NCBI GenBank assembly: GCA_903844645.1
Contig: CAIMUP010000042.1
Location: 1 to 34,191, forward strand
Length of the DNA: 34,191 bases
Reading direction: 5' to 3'
From: an uncultured Bacteroidota bacterium
Lineage (GTDB): Bacteria; Bacteroidota; Bacteroidia; AKYH767-A; JABDAW01
Both the position numbers and the translations under genes were made by a program. The number at the start of each line of letters is the position of its first letter. Positions within the stretch are counted from its first letter, which is position 1. Positions 18,416-27,008 of the stretch are shown piece after piece. Below the pieces are notes generated by a model. That model was not told where the DNA came from and searched no databases. It worked only from the letters and a program-made list of their open reading frames with translations.

Positions 18416-18558
18416 GGACTATGAATTTTGTAATTAAATCTGCTTTTTATATGTTTGCCCCGTTAAACAATCAAAATACGTCAGGTTTTTTTTATCTGAA
18501 AATAATGAATAGGAGCTATTCGACATATAATTTATCCTTCAGTTCTGGAAAAGCAAGT

Positions 18559-18697
18559 TTTCTGTCATGGGACAGGAAAGTTCTGTCGTGGGACAGGAAA
18601 GTTCTGTCATGGGACAGGAAAGTTCTGTCATGGGACGGGAAAGTTCTGTCGTGGGGCGGGAAAGTTCTGTCGTGGGACAGGAAAGTTCTGTCCTTGA
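18559..18697. repeat. Array E: seven 21-bp units with a CTGTC/GACAG dyad
   Basis: TCTGTC starts at 18561, 18582, 18603, 18624, 18645, 18666 and 18687, exact 21-bp steps. Each unit reads CTGTC-4 bases-GACAG-GAAAGTT, so a 5-bp dyad is centred on the same grid; two units have point changes (GACGG, GGCGG) in the right arm, and the last keeps only the left arm. It lies between lipA and the BNR protein gene. The 363-bp gap also has ATAAATCTGT twice, 18 bp apart (18733, 18751), which is off the grid. No promoter box is obvious before 18779. Confidence 0.95.
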
Positions 18698-18778
18698 AGA
18701 AAACGGGCTTAAAAAGCCAATTTAGAAGTATAATAAATCTGTTATTAAAAATAAATCTGTTACTAAATAATTATTAAA

Positions 18779-21484
18779 ATGAAAACTAAAAATGTTATCG
18801 GTAGTTTATGCGTGTTGGGAATGCTGGCTTTTGCCTTTTGTTCCATGCCTGGTTTAATAACCAAAAACAACACGAACGCCAACAAAAAATCCTCCGCAGA
18901 ACGTGAGGAAAAAGAAAGTTATAACGATGCTGCGAAGTATCTTTTGAGCTTGAGGATGAACCCTGCAACAGGGAAAGTGGACCCCGCCGATGTGGCTGCC
19001 GCGAATCGCGAAGTAGATGCAATGATGGCTGCCAGCAAAGCAAACAGGATGAAGTCCGCATTCCAATTTAATTGGGAAGAATTAGGTCCTGATAATGTGG
19101 GAGGACGGACACGAGCCATTCTCTTCGACAGAAGCAACCCGAATAAGATGTTTGCAGGCGGTGTTTCGGGAGGCTTGTGGCGATCCACCAATCACGGGCA
19201 ATCGTGGTATAAGCTGAATGATTCGTTGCAGAATCTGAATGTATCCTGCATCACCCAAGCTGCCAATGGCGACATTTATTTCGGCACAGGGAATGGGTTT
19301 GATGACTACAACGCGAATCCTTTTCCGGGAGATGGTAGCAGCGGTTTTGCCGGTCAAGGTGTTTGGAAATCTACCGATGACGGAGCGACCTTCAGCAGGC
19401 TTTCTTCCACCGTTTCTTGGGTTATTATTAATAACATCTATGCCGACGCGACCAGTTCATCCCGTATTTATGCTGCGATGGATCATGGTTTACGCATGTC
19501 GGATGATGGTGGAGCTACTTGGATCAACCCTGTTCATTTGAATTTGATAGGAGGGTCCGTAACCTCTGTTGGGCTTACCGTAAAAGTTTCCTCCGATGGC
19601 TCTGTGCTTTGTTGCGTAGGCGGTCAGCTGTATCTATCCGATAGTATTGGCCATAAAGGCGATGACAAGACCTTCAAAAAGATTACCACCGTACCTGCCG
19701 AAACGAGAATTGAGGTGGCTATCGCTCCCTCCAATCCGAATGTTATGTATGCAGCAGCTATTTCCGGAGGATCGTTGTACAATGTTTATCGTACTACCGA
19801 TAAATTCCAAACAGTTACCGTGATCGGTCCTGGTGGTGGCAGCTTTGACCCTTTTACTGAACCCAGCTCTCAACAAGGGTTTTATGATTGTGCCATTGCT
19901 GTTGCTCCCGATAATCAAGATAAGATATTCGTAGTAGGCGTTACCGCCTGGAAGTGGACCTTAAATACAAGCTGGGTACAGATGAATGGCTACACTGCTG
20001 CCACTTACATCCACCCAGATATGCACACCGTTATTTTTAATCCAAACAATGCACAAGATTTCTTTATCGGCACGGATGGCGGTTTATTTGAATCTCAAGA
20101 TCAAGGCTTGACCTTCGCTGCGATGAATAGAAACTACAATGTAACCCAATTCTACTCCGTCTCGGCAGGATATGTTCAGGGAACGCATGATTTTATCGGC
20201 GGTACGCAAGACAATGGCTGCCTATATATAGACGGTTTAGGAAATACCAACCAAGCGGCACACAGCATTCATGGTGGCGATGGTTTCCAGACGGCTACCT
20301 CCTTCTATAATCCGAATGCCTTCTTCGTGGAATCACAGTTTGGTGGTATGGGTCGTTCCTCGAACAGAGGTACCAGTGCCGAAGACTTCTACGATTCTAA
20401 CATTGACTCTCTCTTAGGAACAGGTAATGATCCTGTAGGCGTTAGCGGCTCTTTTTCTCCATTCAATACCTGCTTCCACCTTTGGGAAAATATGCTTCCG
20501 AATGCGCCGATGGATACTTCTTTCTTCATCGGAATACAAGGAGGAATTTGGATGACGAAAGCCGCTTTGGATTTCTCTAAAGGTCCGAAATGGTATAAAA
20601 TAGCATCCACCCAATTCGCCGCTACTTGTATGGATGTTGCTAACGATGGTAAGACCTTATTTGCCGGTACTGGCGACGGAAAGGTGTGGAGAATCAGCCA
20701 CCTGGATTATGTGAATAACAACATTGATACTTCTGGAACCAATTACAACCTGACCGTAGGTACTGCCATTACCAAACAGCAACTAACAGGACTGCCGACC
20801 TCACAAGCGGTAACCAGTATTTCCGTAGATCCGACTAACAAGAACCATGTTATCGTTACTTTCGGGAATTACGGAACGGGGCTGAAACATGTCCTCCAAT
20901 CTCACAATGCGATGAATACCGCGACAAACCCTACCTGGACTGATATTACCCACAATCTCCCCGCCACACCGGCTTATTCTTCCATGATTGATAAATGGGA
21001 TTCTACCAAACTCCTCCTAGGTACCGACCTCGGGTTATTCACCTCGAATGACGGCGGCGCAACATGGAATTATCAAGATGAATTTCCTCGCGTAGCGACT
21101 TATATGATCAAACAAATTTCCCAATATACCAATGGTGCACCGGCAGAGGATATTTATGTCGGGACCCACGGTCGGGGCTTGTGGAGGTCCACCACGCTCA
21201 CCGGAATTCATACCAATCCGAGCGTGAAAAACCAAGTCAATATCTATCCAAATCCTACCCAAGAGGTCGCCAATATTTCTTATTCCACAGCGAAAGCCGA
21301 CCATGTGATGTTGGAAATTTATAACATTCAGGGAAGGAAAATCAAGACCGAAGATTTGGGCATTCAATCCTCCGGCAGCCATATTTACGCCATGAATGTA
21401 TCCGGCATCGCTACCGGAACGTATTTTATGAACGTCATCATTGGCGACGAGAAATCAGCTACCAAGTTTGTCATTGCGAGATAG
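18779..21484 (+). CDS. Secreted BNR/Asp-box beta-propeller protein with T9SS sorting domain
   Basis: 901 aa. Signal peptide-like N-terminus (~1-25), then a pro-region, then a sortilin/sialidase-type propeller carrying at least five Asp-box motifs: STNHGQSW (~136-145), STDDGATF (~198-206), SDDGGATW (~241-249), SQDQGLTF (~438-446) and SNDGGATW (~755-763), plus THGRGLWRST before the C-terminus. The end is a T9SS type A domain (VNIYPNPTQE to FVIAR). Such proteins are surface-displayed in Bacteroidota and may bind glycans or proteins; no complete sialidase active site (arginine triad) can be claimed. Array E lies upstream and a terminator downstream, so it is probably monocistronic. Confidence 0.9.
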   Translation: MKTKNVIGSLCVLGMLAFAFCSMPGLITKNNTNANKKSSAEREEKESYNDAAKYLLSLRMNPATGKVDPADVAAANREVDAMMAASKANRMKSAFQFNWEELGPDNVGGRTRAILFDRSNPNKMFAGGVSGGLWRSTNHGQSWYKLNDSLQNLNVSCITQAANGDIYFGTGNGFDDYNANPFPGDGSSGFAGQGVWKSTDDGATFSRLSSTVSWVIINNIYADATSSSRIYAAMDHGLRMSDDGGATWINPVHLNLIGGSVTSVGLTVKVSSDGSVLCCVGGQLYLSDSIGHKGDDKTFKKITTVPAETRIEVAIAPSNPNVMYAAAISGGSLYNVYRTTDKFQTVTVIGPGGGSFDPFTEPSSQQGFYDCAIAVAPDNQDKIFVVGVTAWKWTLNTSWVQMNGYTAATYIHPDMHTVIFNPNNAQDFFIGTDGGLFESQDQGLTFAAMNRNYNVTQFYSVSAGYVQGTHDFIGGTQDNGCLYIDGLGNTNQAAHSIHGGDGFQTATSFYNPNAFFVESQFGGMGRSSNRGTSAEDFYDSNIDSLLGTGNDPVGVSGSFSPFNTCFHLWENMLPNAPMDTSFFIGIQGGIWMTKAALDFSKGPKWYKIASTQFAATCMDVANDGKTLFAGTGDGKVWRISHLDYVNNNIDTSGTNYNLTVGTAITKQQLTGLPTSQAVTSISVDPTNKNHVIVTFGNYGTGLKHVLQSHNAMNTATNPTWTDITHNLPATPAYSSMIDKWDSTKLLLGTDLGLFTSNDGGATWNYQDEFPRVATYMIKQISQYTNGAPAEDIYVGTHGRGLWRSTTLTGIHTNPSVKNQVNIYPNPTQEVANISYSTAKADHVMLEIYNIQGRKIKTEDLGIQSSGSHIYAMNVSGIATGTYFMNVIIGDEKSATKFVIAR

Positions 21485-21508
21485 TTTAATAACGAATAAT
21501 AAATTAAT

Positions 21509-21540
21509 GAAAGCCTTCCTTCGGGGAGGCTTTCTTGTTT
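21509..21540 (+). terminator. Intrinsic terminator after the BNR protein gene
   Basis: GAAAGCCTTCC-ttcg-GGGAGGCTTTC forms an 11-bp stem with one T-G pair and a UUCG loop, followed by TTGTTT. It begins 25 bp after the stop codon at 21484. Confidence 0.88.
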
Positions 21541-21578
21541 AATACAAGTTAAGATGAAACTATTCGAGCCGAAACGAT

Positions 21579-21824
21579 GTGAGGGAAAACCGTTTTCCTT
21601 CACATACGAACACTTTTCCTTTACATACGACGAGGTTTCCTTTACATACGAGCAACTTTCTTTTGTATACGAGTAGCTTTCCTTTGCATACGATGAGGTT
21701 TCCTTTGCATACGACGATGTTTCCTTTATATACAAGCAACTTTCTTTTGGATACGGGGAGCTTTCCTTTATATACAAACAGCTTTCCTTTGGATACAACT
21801 TAGATTCCTTTAGAGAAAATTGTT
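21579..21824. repeat. Array F: eleven 21-bp units with exact spacing
   Basis: TTTCC (or a one-base variant) begins at 21594, 21615, 21636, 21657, 21678, 21699, 21720, 21741, 21762, 21783 and 21804, with no indel over 210 bp. Consensus TTTCCTTTnnATACGA with two variable bases in the middle and a 4-5 base variable linker. No clear dyad inside units, but the left end carries GGAAAAC-C-GTTTTCC (21584-21598). It follows the BNR gene terminator and precedes the fbaB promoter. Both strands are open across it only because 21 is a multiple of three. Confidence 0.95.
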
Positions 21825-21864
21825 ATTTCTGATGGTGAGGAATTGGAATCTTCCAATGAATCCC

Positions 21865-21893
21865 TTGAATTCACCAAAATTTTTATACTTTTG
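21865..21893 (+). promoter_or_regulatory. Promoter for fbaB-accD
   Basis: TTG at 21865-21867, an 18-bp spacer, then TACTTTTG at 21886-21893. It lies 28 bp before the ATG at 21922 and just downstream of array F. Confidence 0.6.
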
Positions 21894-21921
21894 CCCTCCC
21901 AAAAACAAAAAATATACGATA

Positions 21922-22974
21922 ATGAACAGAACTATTGAACTCCTCGGTGCCGAAGCCGAGAATTTATTGAATCACAAATGTAATGGAATTAAAAAAGAGG
22001 ATATTCATCATCCGGGTAAGGATTTTATTGACCGCACTTTCGTGAATTCTAATCGCAATAACCAAGTCCTGCGAAGCCTCGATGCTATCTATAATCATGG
22101 GCGATTGAAGGGTAAGGGATATGTTTCTATTCTGCCTGTGGATCAAGGTGTGGAACATTCTGCGGGTGCTTCTTTTGCCCCGAATCCAATTTATTTTGAC
22201 CCTGAAAACATTATTAAATTGGCTATTGAAGGCAATTGTAATGCCGTTGCTTCGACCTTCGGGGTGCTTGGCGCGATGTCTCGCAAGTATGCTCATAAAA
22301 TTCCTTTTATCTGCAAGATTAATCATAATGAATTCTTGTCTTATCCCAATAAATTCGACCAGATTATGTTCGGCACTGTGAAGGAAGCTTGGAATATGGG
22401 AGCCGTTGCCGTGGGTGCTACCATTTACTTTGGTTCAGATGAATCTGCTCGTCAGATTGTGGAAGTCGCAGAGGCTTTTGCTTTGGCTCATGAGTTGGGA
22501 ATGGCGACCGTGCTTTGGTGTTATCTCCGCAATCCTGGGTTCAAGAAAGATGGTGTGGATTATCATGCTTCCTCTGATTTGACAAGCCAGGCAAATCACC
22601 TCGGCGTAACCATTCAGGCAGATATTATTAAACAAAAATTACCAACCAATAATGGTGGATATAATGCCATCAACTTCGGCAAAACCAATAAGAAAGTTTA
22701 TTCTGATTTAACCACCGATCACCCTATTGATTTATGCCGTTATCAAGTGGCGAATTGCTACATGGGACGTGTGGGTTTGATCAATTCCGGTGGCGAATCC
22801 AAGGGTGCCTCCGACCTTGCCGATGCAGTAGCAACAGCAGTAATTAATAAGCGAGCCGGCGGTCATGGATTAATCTCCGGTCGCAAAGCCTTCCAGAAAC
22901 CGATGAAGGAAGGTATTGAATTGTTGAATGCGATTCAGGATGTGTACTTAGATAAGTCCATCACCATAGCATAA
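21922..22974 (+). CDS. fbaB: Class I fructose-bisphosphate aldolase (FbaB/DhnA type)
   Basis: 350 aa, the family's usual length. Cleaves or forms fructose 1,6-bisphosphate in glycolysis/gluconeogenesis by a Schiff-base mechanism, without metal. Recognised by [18 protein letters not shown] near the N-terminus, [14 protein letters not shown], the strongly conserved [20 protein letters not shown], and the phosphate-binding INSGGES with GLISGRKAF near the end. The start at 21922 is chosen since the upstream in-frame ATG at 21820 would include the promoter and the end of array F. accD follows after 15 bp, so the two are very likely one operon linking carbon metabolism with fatty-acid synthesis. 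Confidence 0.95.
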   Translation: MNRTIELLGAEAENLLNHKCNGIKKEDIHHPGKDFIDRTFVNSNRNNQVLRSLDAIYNHGRLKGKGYVSILPVDQGVEHSAGASFAPNPIYFDPENIIKLAIEGNCNAVASTFGVLGAMSRKYAHKIPFICKINHNEFLSYPNKFDQIMFGTVKEAWNMGAVAVGATIYFGSDESARQIVEVAEAFALAHELGMATVLWCYLRNPGFKKDGVDYHASSDLTSQANHLGVTIQADIIKQKLPTNNGGYNAINFGKTNKKVYSDLTTDHPIDLCRYQVANCYMGRVGLINSGGESKGASDLADAVATAVINKRAGGHGLISGRKAFQKPMKEGIELLNAIQDVYLDKSITIA

Positions 22975-22989
22975 ACCAAAAACTAAAAT

Positions 22990-23835
22990 ATGAGTTGGTT
23001 CAAACGGATTAAAACTGGCATTACCACTTCGACGGTTGAGAAGAAGGAAACCCCGGAAGGCTTGTGGTTTAAATGTCCGTCGTGTAAAAATATCATGACC
23101 ACTACCGAACATGAATTGCAGAGTTATGTGTGCGTAACGTGCAATTATCACAGCCGAATCGGGTCGGAGGAATATTTCAAGGTTCTCTTTGATGACAATG
23201 ATTTCGAGGAACTGAATCCTGAATTGGAATCTGCCGATCCCCTGAAATTCACCGATACAAAAGCCTATACCGACCGCCTCGTGGCTACGATGGAAAAGAC
23301 TCAATTGAAAGATGCCATCCGCACTGCTATCGGAAATATTGATGAGCAGAATTGTGTGATTGCTTGTATGGATTTTTCATTCATCGGCGGTTCGATGGGA
23401 TCAGTAGTTGGCGAGAAAATCGCGCGGTCAATAGATTATTGTGTGGCGAATAAAACCCCGCTCCTCATCATCTCCAAATCTGGCGGAGCAAGGATGATGG
23501 AAGCCGCATATTCGCTCATGCAAATGGCAAAAACATCCGCCAAACTCACGCAATTAGCAGCAGCCGGCATCCCTTATATTTCGCTGATGACCGACCCGAC
23601 AACAGGCGGCGTTACAGCGTCCTTTTCAATGCTCGGCGACCTCAACATAGCGGAGCCGGAAGCCCTCATCGGCTTTGCCGGACCGAGGGTGGTGAAAGAA
23701 ACGATAGGCAAAGATTTGCCCAAAGGTTTCCAAACCGCCGAATTCGTTTTAGAGCACGGTTTCCTCGATTTAATAGTGGACCGCCGCCAGTTAAAACCGA
23801 CCATTTCCAAGCTGCTGAAACTGTTTGCGAATTAA
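22990..23835 (+). CDS. accD: Acetyl-CoA carboxylase, carboxyltransferase subunit beta
   Basis: 281 aa, the usual length. With AccA it transfers the carboxyl group from biotin to acetyl-CoA, giving malonyl-CoA for fatty-acid synthesis. The N-terminal zinc ribbon is intact (Cys29, Cys32, Cys48, Cys51), followed by the crotonase-like carboxyltransferase fold with [38 protein letters not shown] and [13 protein letters not shown]. The first ATG is used, 15 bp after fbaB. accA is not in the window. Array G begins about 55 bp after the stop, and I see no classical terminator before it. Confidence 0.97.
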   Translation: MSWFKRIKTGITTSTVEKKETPEGLWFKCPSCKNIMTTTEHELQSYVCVTCNYHSRIGSEEYFKVLFDDNDFEELNPELESADPLKFTDTKAYTDRLVATMEKTQLKDAIRTAIGNIDEQNCVIACMDFSFIGGSMGSVVGEKIARSIDYCVANKTPLLIISKSGGARMMEAAYSLMQMAKTSAKLTQLAAAGIPYISLMTDPTTGGVTASFSMLGDLNIAEPEALIGFAGPRVVKETIGKDLPKGFQTAEFVLEHGFLDLIVDRRQLKPTISKLLKLFAN

Positions 23836-23889
23836 ATACCTTCGAGGAAAAGGCGGTCTGTCTTTTTATGGCATACTATTCAATACCGC

Positions 23890-24121
23890 CGACTTTAAAT
23901 AAAACCTGCCCGTACTTAAATAAGGTCATAGACTTATTTAAATACGGTCAGGTATTATTTAAATACGGTCAGCCCCAATTAAAATAAAGTCAGCCCGTAT
24001 TTAAATAAGGTTATAGACTTATTTAAATACGGTCAGGACAAACTTAAATACGGTCAGCCCCAATTAAAATAAAGTCAGCCCGAACTTAAATACGGTCAGC
24101 CCGAATTAGAATAAGTTCAGG
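23890..24121. repeat. Array G: about eleven 21-bp units built on TTTAAA and GGTCAG
   Basis: The stretch TTAAATACGGTCAG and variants recurs with steps 21, 22, 21, 21, 21, 22, 21, 21, 21, 21 from 23895. Dyads TATTTAAATA or ATTnnAAT are centred on nearly every unit (for example 23939.5, 23960.5, 23981.5, 24002.5, 24045.5, 24066.5, 24087.5, 24108.5). A larger block of about four units is duplicated 85 bp away: the segment with TAAGGTCATAGAC near 23922 recurs as TAAGGTTATAGAC near 24007, which accounts for both 22-bp steps. TTAAATAAG and CTTATTTAA also pair around an 8-base loop. Gap between accD and the 24253 gene; the promoter follows. Confidence 0.93.
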
Positions 24122-24201
24122 TTTAATGTTCGACTGGGGAGATTTTCTCGTTATAAAAGAGGAATTTCAGGTGTAAAAAGGGAGGTTTTCTCAAAATGCC
24201 A

Positions 24202-24234
24202 TTTGCCGGAATCATTCCCTTTTTCCTAATTTTG
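24202..24234 (+). promoter_or_regulatory. Promoter for the small exported protein at 24253
   Basis: TTTG at 24202-24205, 21-bp spacer, TAATTTTG at 24227-24234, ending 18 bp before the chosen start. Confidence 0.6.
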
Positions 24235-24252
24235 CCGCTTATTAATAAAATA

Positions 24253-24699
24253 ATGATGATGAAAATCGGAAGGGGGTTGATGATGGTATTCTCAATAATC
24301 TTAACATTTAATGGTTATGGGCAAAATAAAAAATACGATAGCAGTTTACCTCGAGAAGGCAATGTTGAATTCAAGGACACATTGTTGAGTATGGTTACGG
24401 ATTCATTTGTTACTAATTTGGGGAATCGCCCTGATACAAATTTGAAGCTTACAAAATATTTTAAATACCTTGGTAAGGACGCTCCTTTTATTATAAGAGC
24501 ATGGACCGGCGACCCTCATTACATTTGTGAATACCCCAAACATGGCTTAATAAAAGACAAGATTTATTCCATGAAAATATGTTTTGCTTTTAAGCATAAA
24601 CGCGGGCTGTTTTCAAAAGATATGGGACTTGTTTTATCAAACGGAGACCGTATTGTTTTCCGATTTAAAGGCAATATTATTCCTGAAGAAAAAGAATAA
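24253..24699 (+). CDS. Small exported protein, unrecognised
   Basis: 148 aa from the start at 24253, chosen because it follows a promoter and opens with MMMKIGRGLMMVFSIILTFNGYG, a signal peptide; a longer frame from 24196 would cover the promoter. Two further Met codons lie within the first residues. The mature part has a short proline-free helical region (DTLLSMVTDSFVTNL) and then beta strands (FIIRAWTGDPHYICEYP, KIYSMKICFAFKHKRG, RIVFRFKGNIIP). No domain or catalytic motif recognised. It converges on the small lipoprotein gene, with 49 bp between the stop codons. Probably periplasmic. Confidence 0.72.
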   Translation: MMMKIGRGLMMVFSIILTFNGYGQNKKYDSSLPREGNVEFKDTLLSMVTDSFVTNLGNRPDTNLKLTKYFKYLGKDAPFIIRAWTGDPHYICEYPKHGLIKDKIYSMKICFAFKHKRGLFSKDMGLVLSNGDRIVFRFKGNIIPEEKE

Positions 24700-24748
24700 A
24701 GCGGTATCGGAAAATGATGGTTGAATAGTTTAAAACTTCGGCAACAGA

Positions 24749-24967
24749 CTACTTCTTTTTCGGAACAGTATCCGCCGGACCAATCTTCGCATCACTGCCT
24801 CCACCCATCGAATTGGCAAGGGAATCAACATTGGAATCGGTCTTCTTTTGATCTTGTTCAGCCTTGGCTTTTTCTTTCGCTTTCTCCTCGGCATTTGGTC
24901 CGCAAGAAACGGTAATCAGCAATCCTGACATCAGGAAAGCGGCAACTAATTTTTTATAAGTATTCAT
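24749..24967 (-). CDS. Small lipoprotein with charged low-complexity tail
   Basis: 72 aa. Type II signal peptide with lipobox ITVSC, lipidated Cys22 predicted, then GPN and an Ala/Glu/Lys/Gln-rich segment (EEKAKEKAKAEQDQKK) likely helical, ending in Lys-Lys-Lys. Small lipoproteins of this type are common in Bacteroidota with no known function; possibly an envelope spacer like Lpp, but that is a guess. A full promoter lies upstream on the same strand. Confidence 0.8.
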   Translation of the reverse strand: MNTYKKLVAAFLMSGLLITVSCGPNAEEKAKEKAKAEQDQKKTDSNVDSLANSMGGGSDAKIGPADTVPKKK

Positions 24968-24982
24968 ATCAAATATTTTTTT

Positions 24983-25013
24983 GCAAAAGTATAAAACAAA
25001 AGATAAATGCCAA
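24983..25013 (-). promoter_or_regulatory. Promoter for the small lipoprotein gene
   Basis: On the minus strand TTTG (25010-25013), a 19-bp spacer, then TACTTTTG (24983-24990), 15 bp before the ATG at 24967: a full match to the Bacteroidetes consensus. Confidence 0.65.
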
Positions 25014-25186
25014 AACAGGCTGGCATAAAAGGGATGAAAAAATGTGCTGGATGTAACCTAAAACTAAAGCCATTCGTTGAAAATTATCGAACCGAAAACA
25101 GAGAAATAATCCATCAAAAAACCATGAAAATACATCATCGTGAACTTTTTTTTAACAAAAATTTCTTTCATTACTAACTATTTTCC

Positions 25187-25194
25187 TATATTTG
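25187..25194 (+). promoter_or_regulatory. -7 box for the first DUF6089-like gene
   Basis: TATATTTG matches TAnnTTTG, 20 bp before the ATG at 25215. No exact TTTG at -33. Confidence 0.5.
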
Positions 25195-25214
25195 CAGTCG
25201 TAAATAAAAATTTG

Positions 25215-26102
25215 ATGCGGAAAATATACCTTTTATTGCTCCTGATTATACCCTTAATCAGTTCAGCTCAAACCAATGATTGGAGGCGGTATCGCTATGA
25301 AATCATTCTAAATGCGGGGGTTTCAAACTTCCTTGGCGATTTGGGCGGAGCCAATCAAATCGGGACACATTACTTCAGAGACCTTGAGTTTTCGGAGACG
25401 CGATTTGCCTGCGGAATAGGGCTTCGGTATAAAATAAGTCCCCGATTGGCGATGAAATATAATTTTACATACGGAACCGTTGCAGGAAATGATGCCTTGA
25501 CTTCTGACCCTGCGCGTCAAAATAGAAATCTTAGTTTCAGATCAAGAATTTATGAATTATCCGGAAATTTTGAAGCCGCTTTTTTAAAGGACAGAGGCGG
25601 ACATCGTTACAAACTTCACAATGTAGTTGGGGATAAGGCGTATGAAATTTATTCTTATGTTTTTATTGGTTTGGCATTTTATCATTACAATCCTCAAGCC
25701 ATGTATATTGATGGCAGATGGTACGATTTGCAGCCATTGGGTACGGAAGGACAGAATGTTGATCCAAGCCAAAAACCATATTCTCTTTGGCAGTTTTCAA
25801 TTCCTCTCGGCATCGGTTTTAAATATGCTTTCGATAAGCAATGGGGTATTGGTTTGGAGTATGGTATTCGCAAAACTTTTACGGATTATATTGATGATGT
25901 AAGCACCAATTATGCAATTGTTGATGGAGCCATTCCTGGTCACCTTGCAAACAGGACTGATGAAATTAAAGGAAATCTTAGCTGGGTTCGACCAGGCGAC
26001 CAACGTGGACAGCCGCTGTACAAGGATTCTTATATGTTCTTGATGGTGAATATCAATTATAAAATTAAAAAGAAACGCCAAAATAATTTCTTCCAAACTT
26101 GA
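25215..26102 (+). CDS. DUF6089-like outer-membrane beta-barrel protein, first paralogue
   Basis: 295 aa. Start at 25215 (MRKIYLLLLLIIPLISSAQ, signal peptide), preferred over a frame opening at 25140 that would cover the -7 box. The mature protein is a chain of amphipathic strands with many aromatic ends, as in 8- to 10-strand outer-membrane barrels. Shared motifs with the next gene: SNFLGDLGG versus SNYNGEL, NLSFRSRIYELSGNFEAAF versus NLSFFSHVLDVSGVMEF, and EYGIRKTFTDYIDDVSTNY versus ELGVRKTYTDYLDDVSGTY. In Bacteroidota this family commonly precedes uppS and bamA, so a link to envelope assembly is plausible but unproven. Confidence 0.85.
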   Translation: MRKIYLLLLLIIPLISSAQTNDWRRYRYEIILNAGVSNFLGDLGGANQIGTHYFRDLEFSETRFACGIGLRYKISPRLAMKYNFTYGTVAGNDALTSDPARQNRNLSFRSRIYELSGNFEAAFLKDRGGHRYKLHNVVGDKAYEIYSYVFIGLAFYHYNPQAMYIDGRWYDLQPLGTEGQNVDPSQKPYSLWQFSIPLGIGFKYAFDKQWGIGLEYGIRKTFTDYIDDVSTNYAIVDGAIPGHLANRTDEIKGNLSWVRPGDQRGQPLYKDSYMFLMVNINYKIKKKRQNNFFQT

Positions 26103-26186
26103 TTCGTTCATCAGTCGGATTGGCAATATTTTACATCAGGTGGCGTTCCTATTTCCCAAGTTTAAAATTCAATTTTTAAAATCAAA

Positions 26187-26999
26187 ATGTTAAAAAAAAC
26201 AGGTATAATTATGCTGTTATCATTCGCTTTTATTTCTACCACTACCGCTCAAAGGAATGAGATGGGTGTGTTTGTAGGAGCATCGAATTATAATGGCGAA
26301 TTGAACCCTGCTCCTTTGAATTTAAAATTCTTGCATCCTGCTTTCGGCATAATGTATCGGTTTAATAAAAGCAAACATGTATCCTACAAACTGAATGCCT
26401 ACTACGGCTGGGTTTCGGGGGAGGACTTCCGGTCGGCAGATTCTTTTCAGATCAAAAGAAATCTTTCCTTTTTCTCTCATGTTTTAGATGTTTCGGGGGT
26501 GATGGAATTCAACTTCTTTCCTTACGTTCCGGGAACGCAAGAGATTTATTTTACGCCTTATGTTTTTGCCGGTTTTAGTTTCTTCCATTTCAACCCGACT
26601 GCAAATTACGGAAAGTATAATTACGAATTGTGGAATATGCACACCGAAGGAGAGGCAACGTATTCAAAAATATCTACCGCCTTCCCGTTTGGTGGTGGAT
26701 TCAAATTGTCGTTGACGCAGATTATCAATATCGGTTTTGAATTGGGTGTTCGGAAGACTTACACCGATTATTTGGATGATGTAAGCGGCACTTATCCCGA
26801 TCCGAAAATATTCAGCGACCCTGTGGCGGCAGGGCTTTCTAATAAGTCAACCATTCTGTCATCGGAGACATTGAAAGGAAGGCAACGGGGCAATCCGAAC
26901 GACAACGATTGGTATATGTTCACGGGCTTTTGGATCACTTTTAATATGTTTAAAATCGGAAAGCATTCTTGCGATGCCTTCCCTCCTTTCAGATTTTAA
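26187..26999 (+). CDS. DUF6089-like outer-membrane beta-barrel protein, second paralogue
   Basis: 270 aa. Signal peptide MLKKTGIIMLLSFAFISTTTAQ. Same architecture as the preceding gene: N-terminal glycine/aspartate strand (GVFVGASNYNGEL), NLSFFSHVLDVSGVMEFNF, PYVFAGFSFFHFNPTANY and GVRKTYTDYLDDVSGTY. It ends with a Cys and Pro-rich tail (KHSCDAFPPFRF) after the last strand. 9 bp before uppS, so cotranscription is near certain; the tight spacing is typical of this cluster. Tandem duplication of an ancestral gene is the likely origin of the pair. Confidence 0.87.
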   Translation: MLKKTGIIMLLSFAFISTTTAQRNEMGVFVGASNYNGELNPAPLNLKFLHPAFGIMYRFNKSKHVSYKLNAYYGWVSGEDFRSADSFQIKRNLSFFSHVLDVSGVMEFNFFPYVPGTQEIYFTPYVFAGFSFFHFNPTANYGKYNYELWNMHTEGEATYSKISTAFPFGGGFKLSLTQIINIGFELGVRKTYTDYLDDVSGTYPDPKIFSDPVAAGLSNKSTILSSETLKGRQRGNPNDNDWYMFTGFWITFNMFKIGKHSCDAFPPFRF

Positions 27000-27008
27000 G
27001 ATTATAAA

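Noticed and set aside
18733-18770. ATAAATCTGTTA direct repeat, 18 bp apart
   Set aside because: Only two copies, off the 21-bp grid and AT-rich; probably local slippage.
18421-18777. 118-aa frame with VLSWDRK repeats
   Set aside because: It is array E read in frame; the non-repeat ends look like AT-rich non-coding DNA.
21385-21803. Open frames with YxKE repeats (minus) and FPLHT repeats (plus)
   Set aside because: Both strands of array F are open; the minus frame overlaps the end of the BNR gene and its terminator, and third codon positions are the conserved ones.
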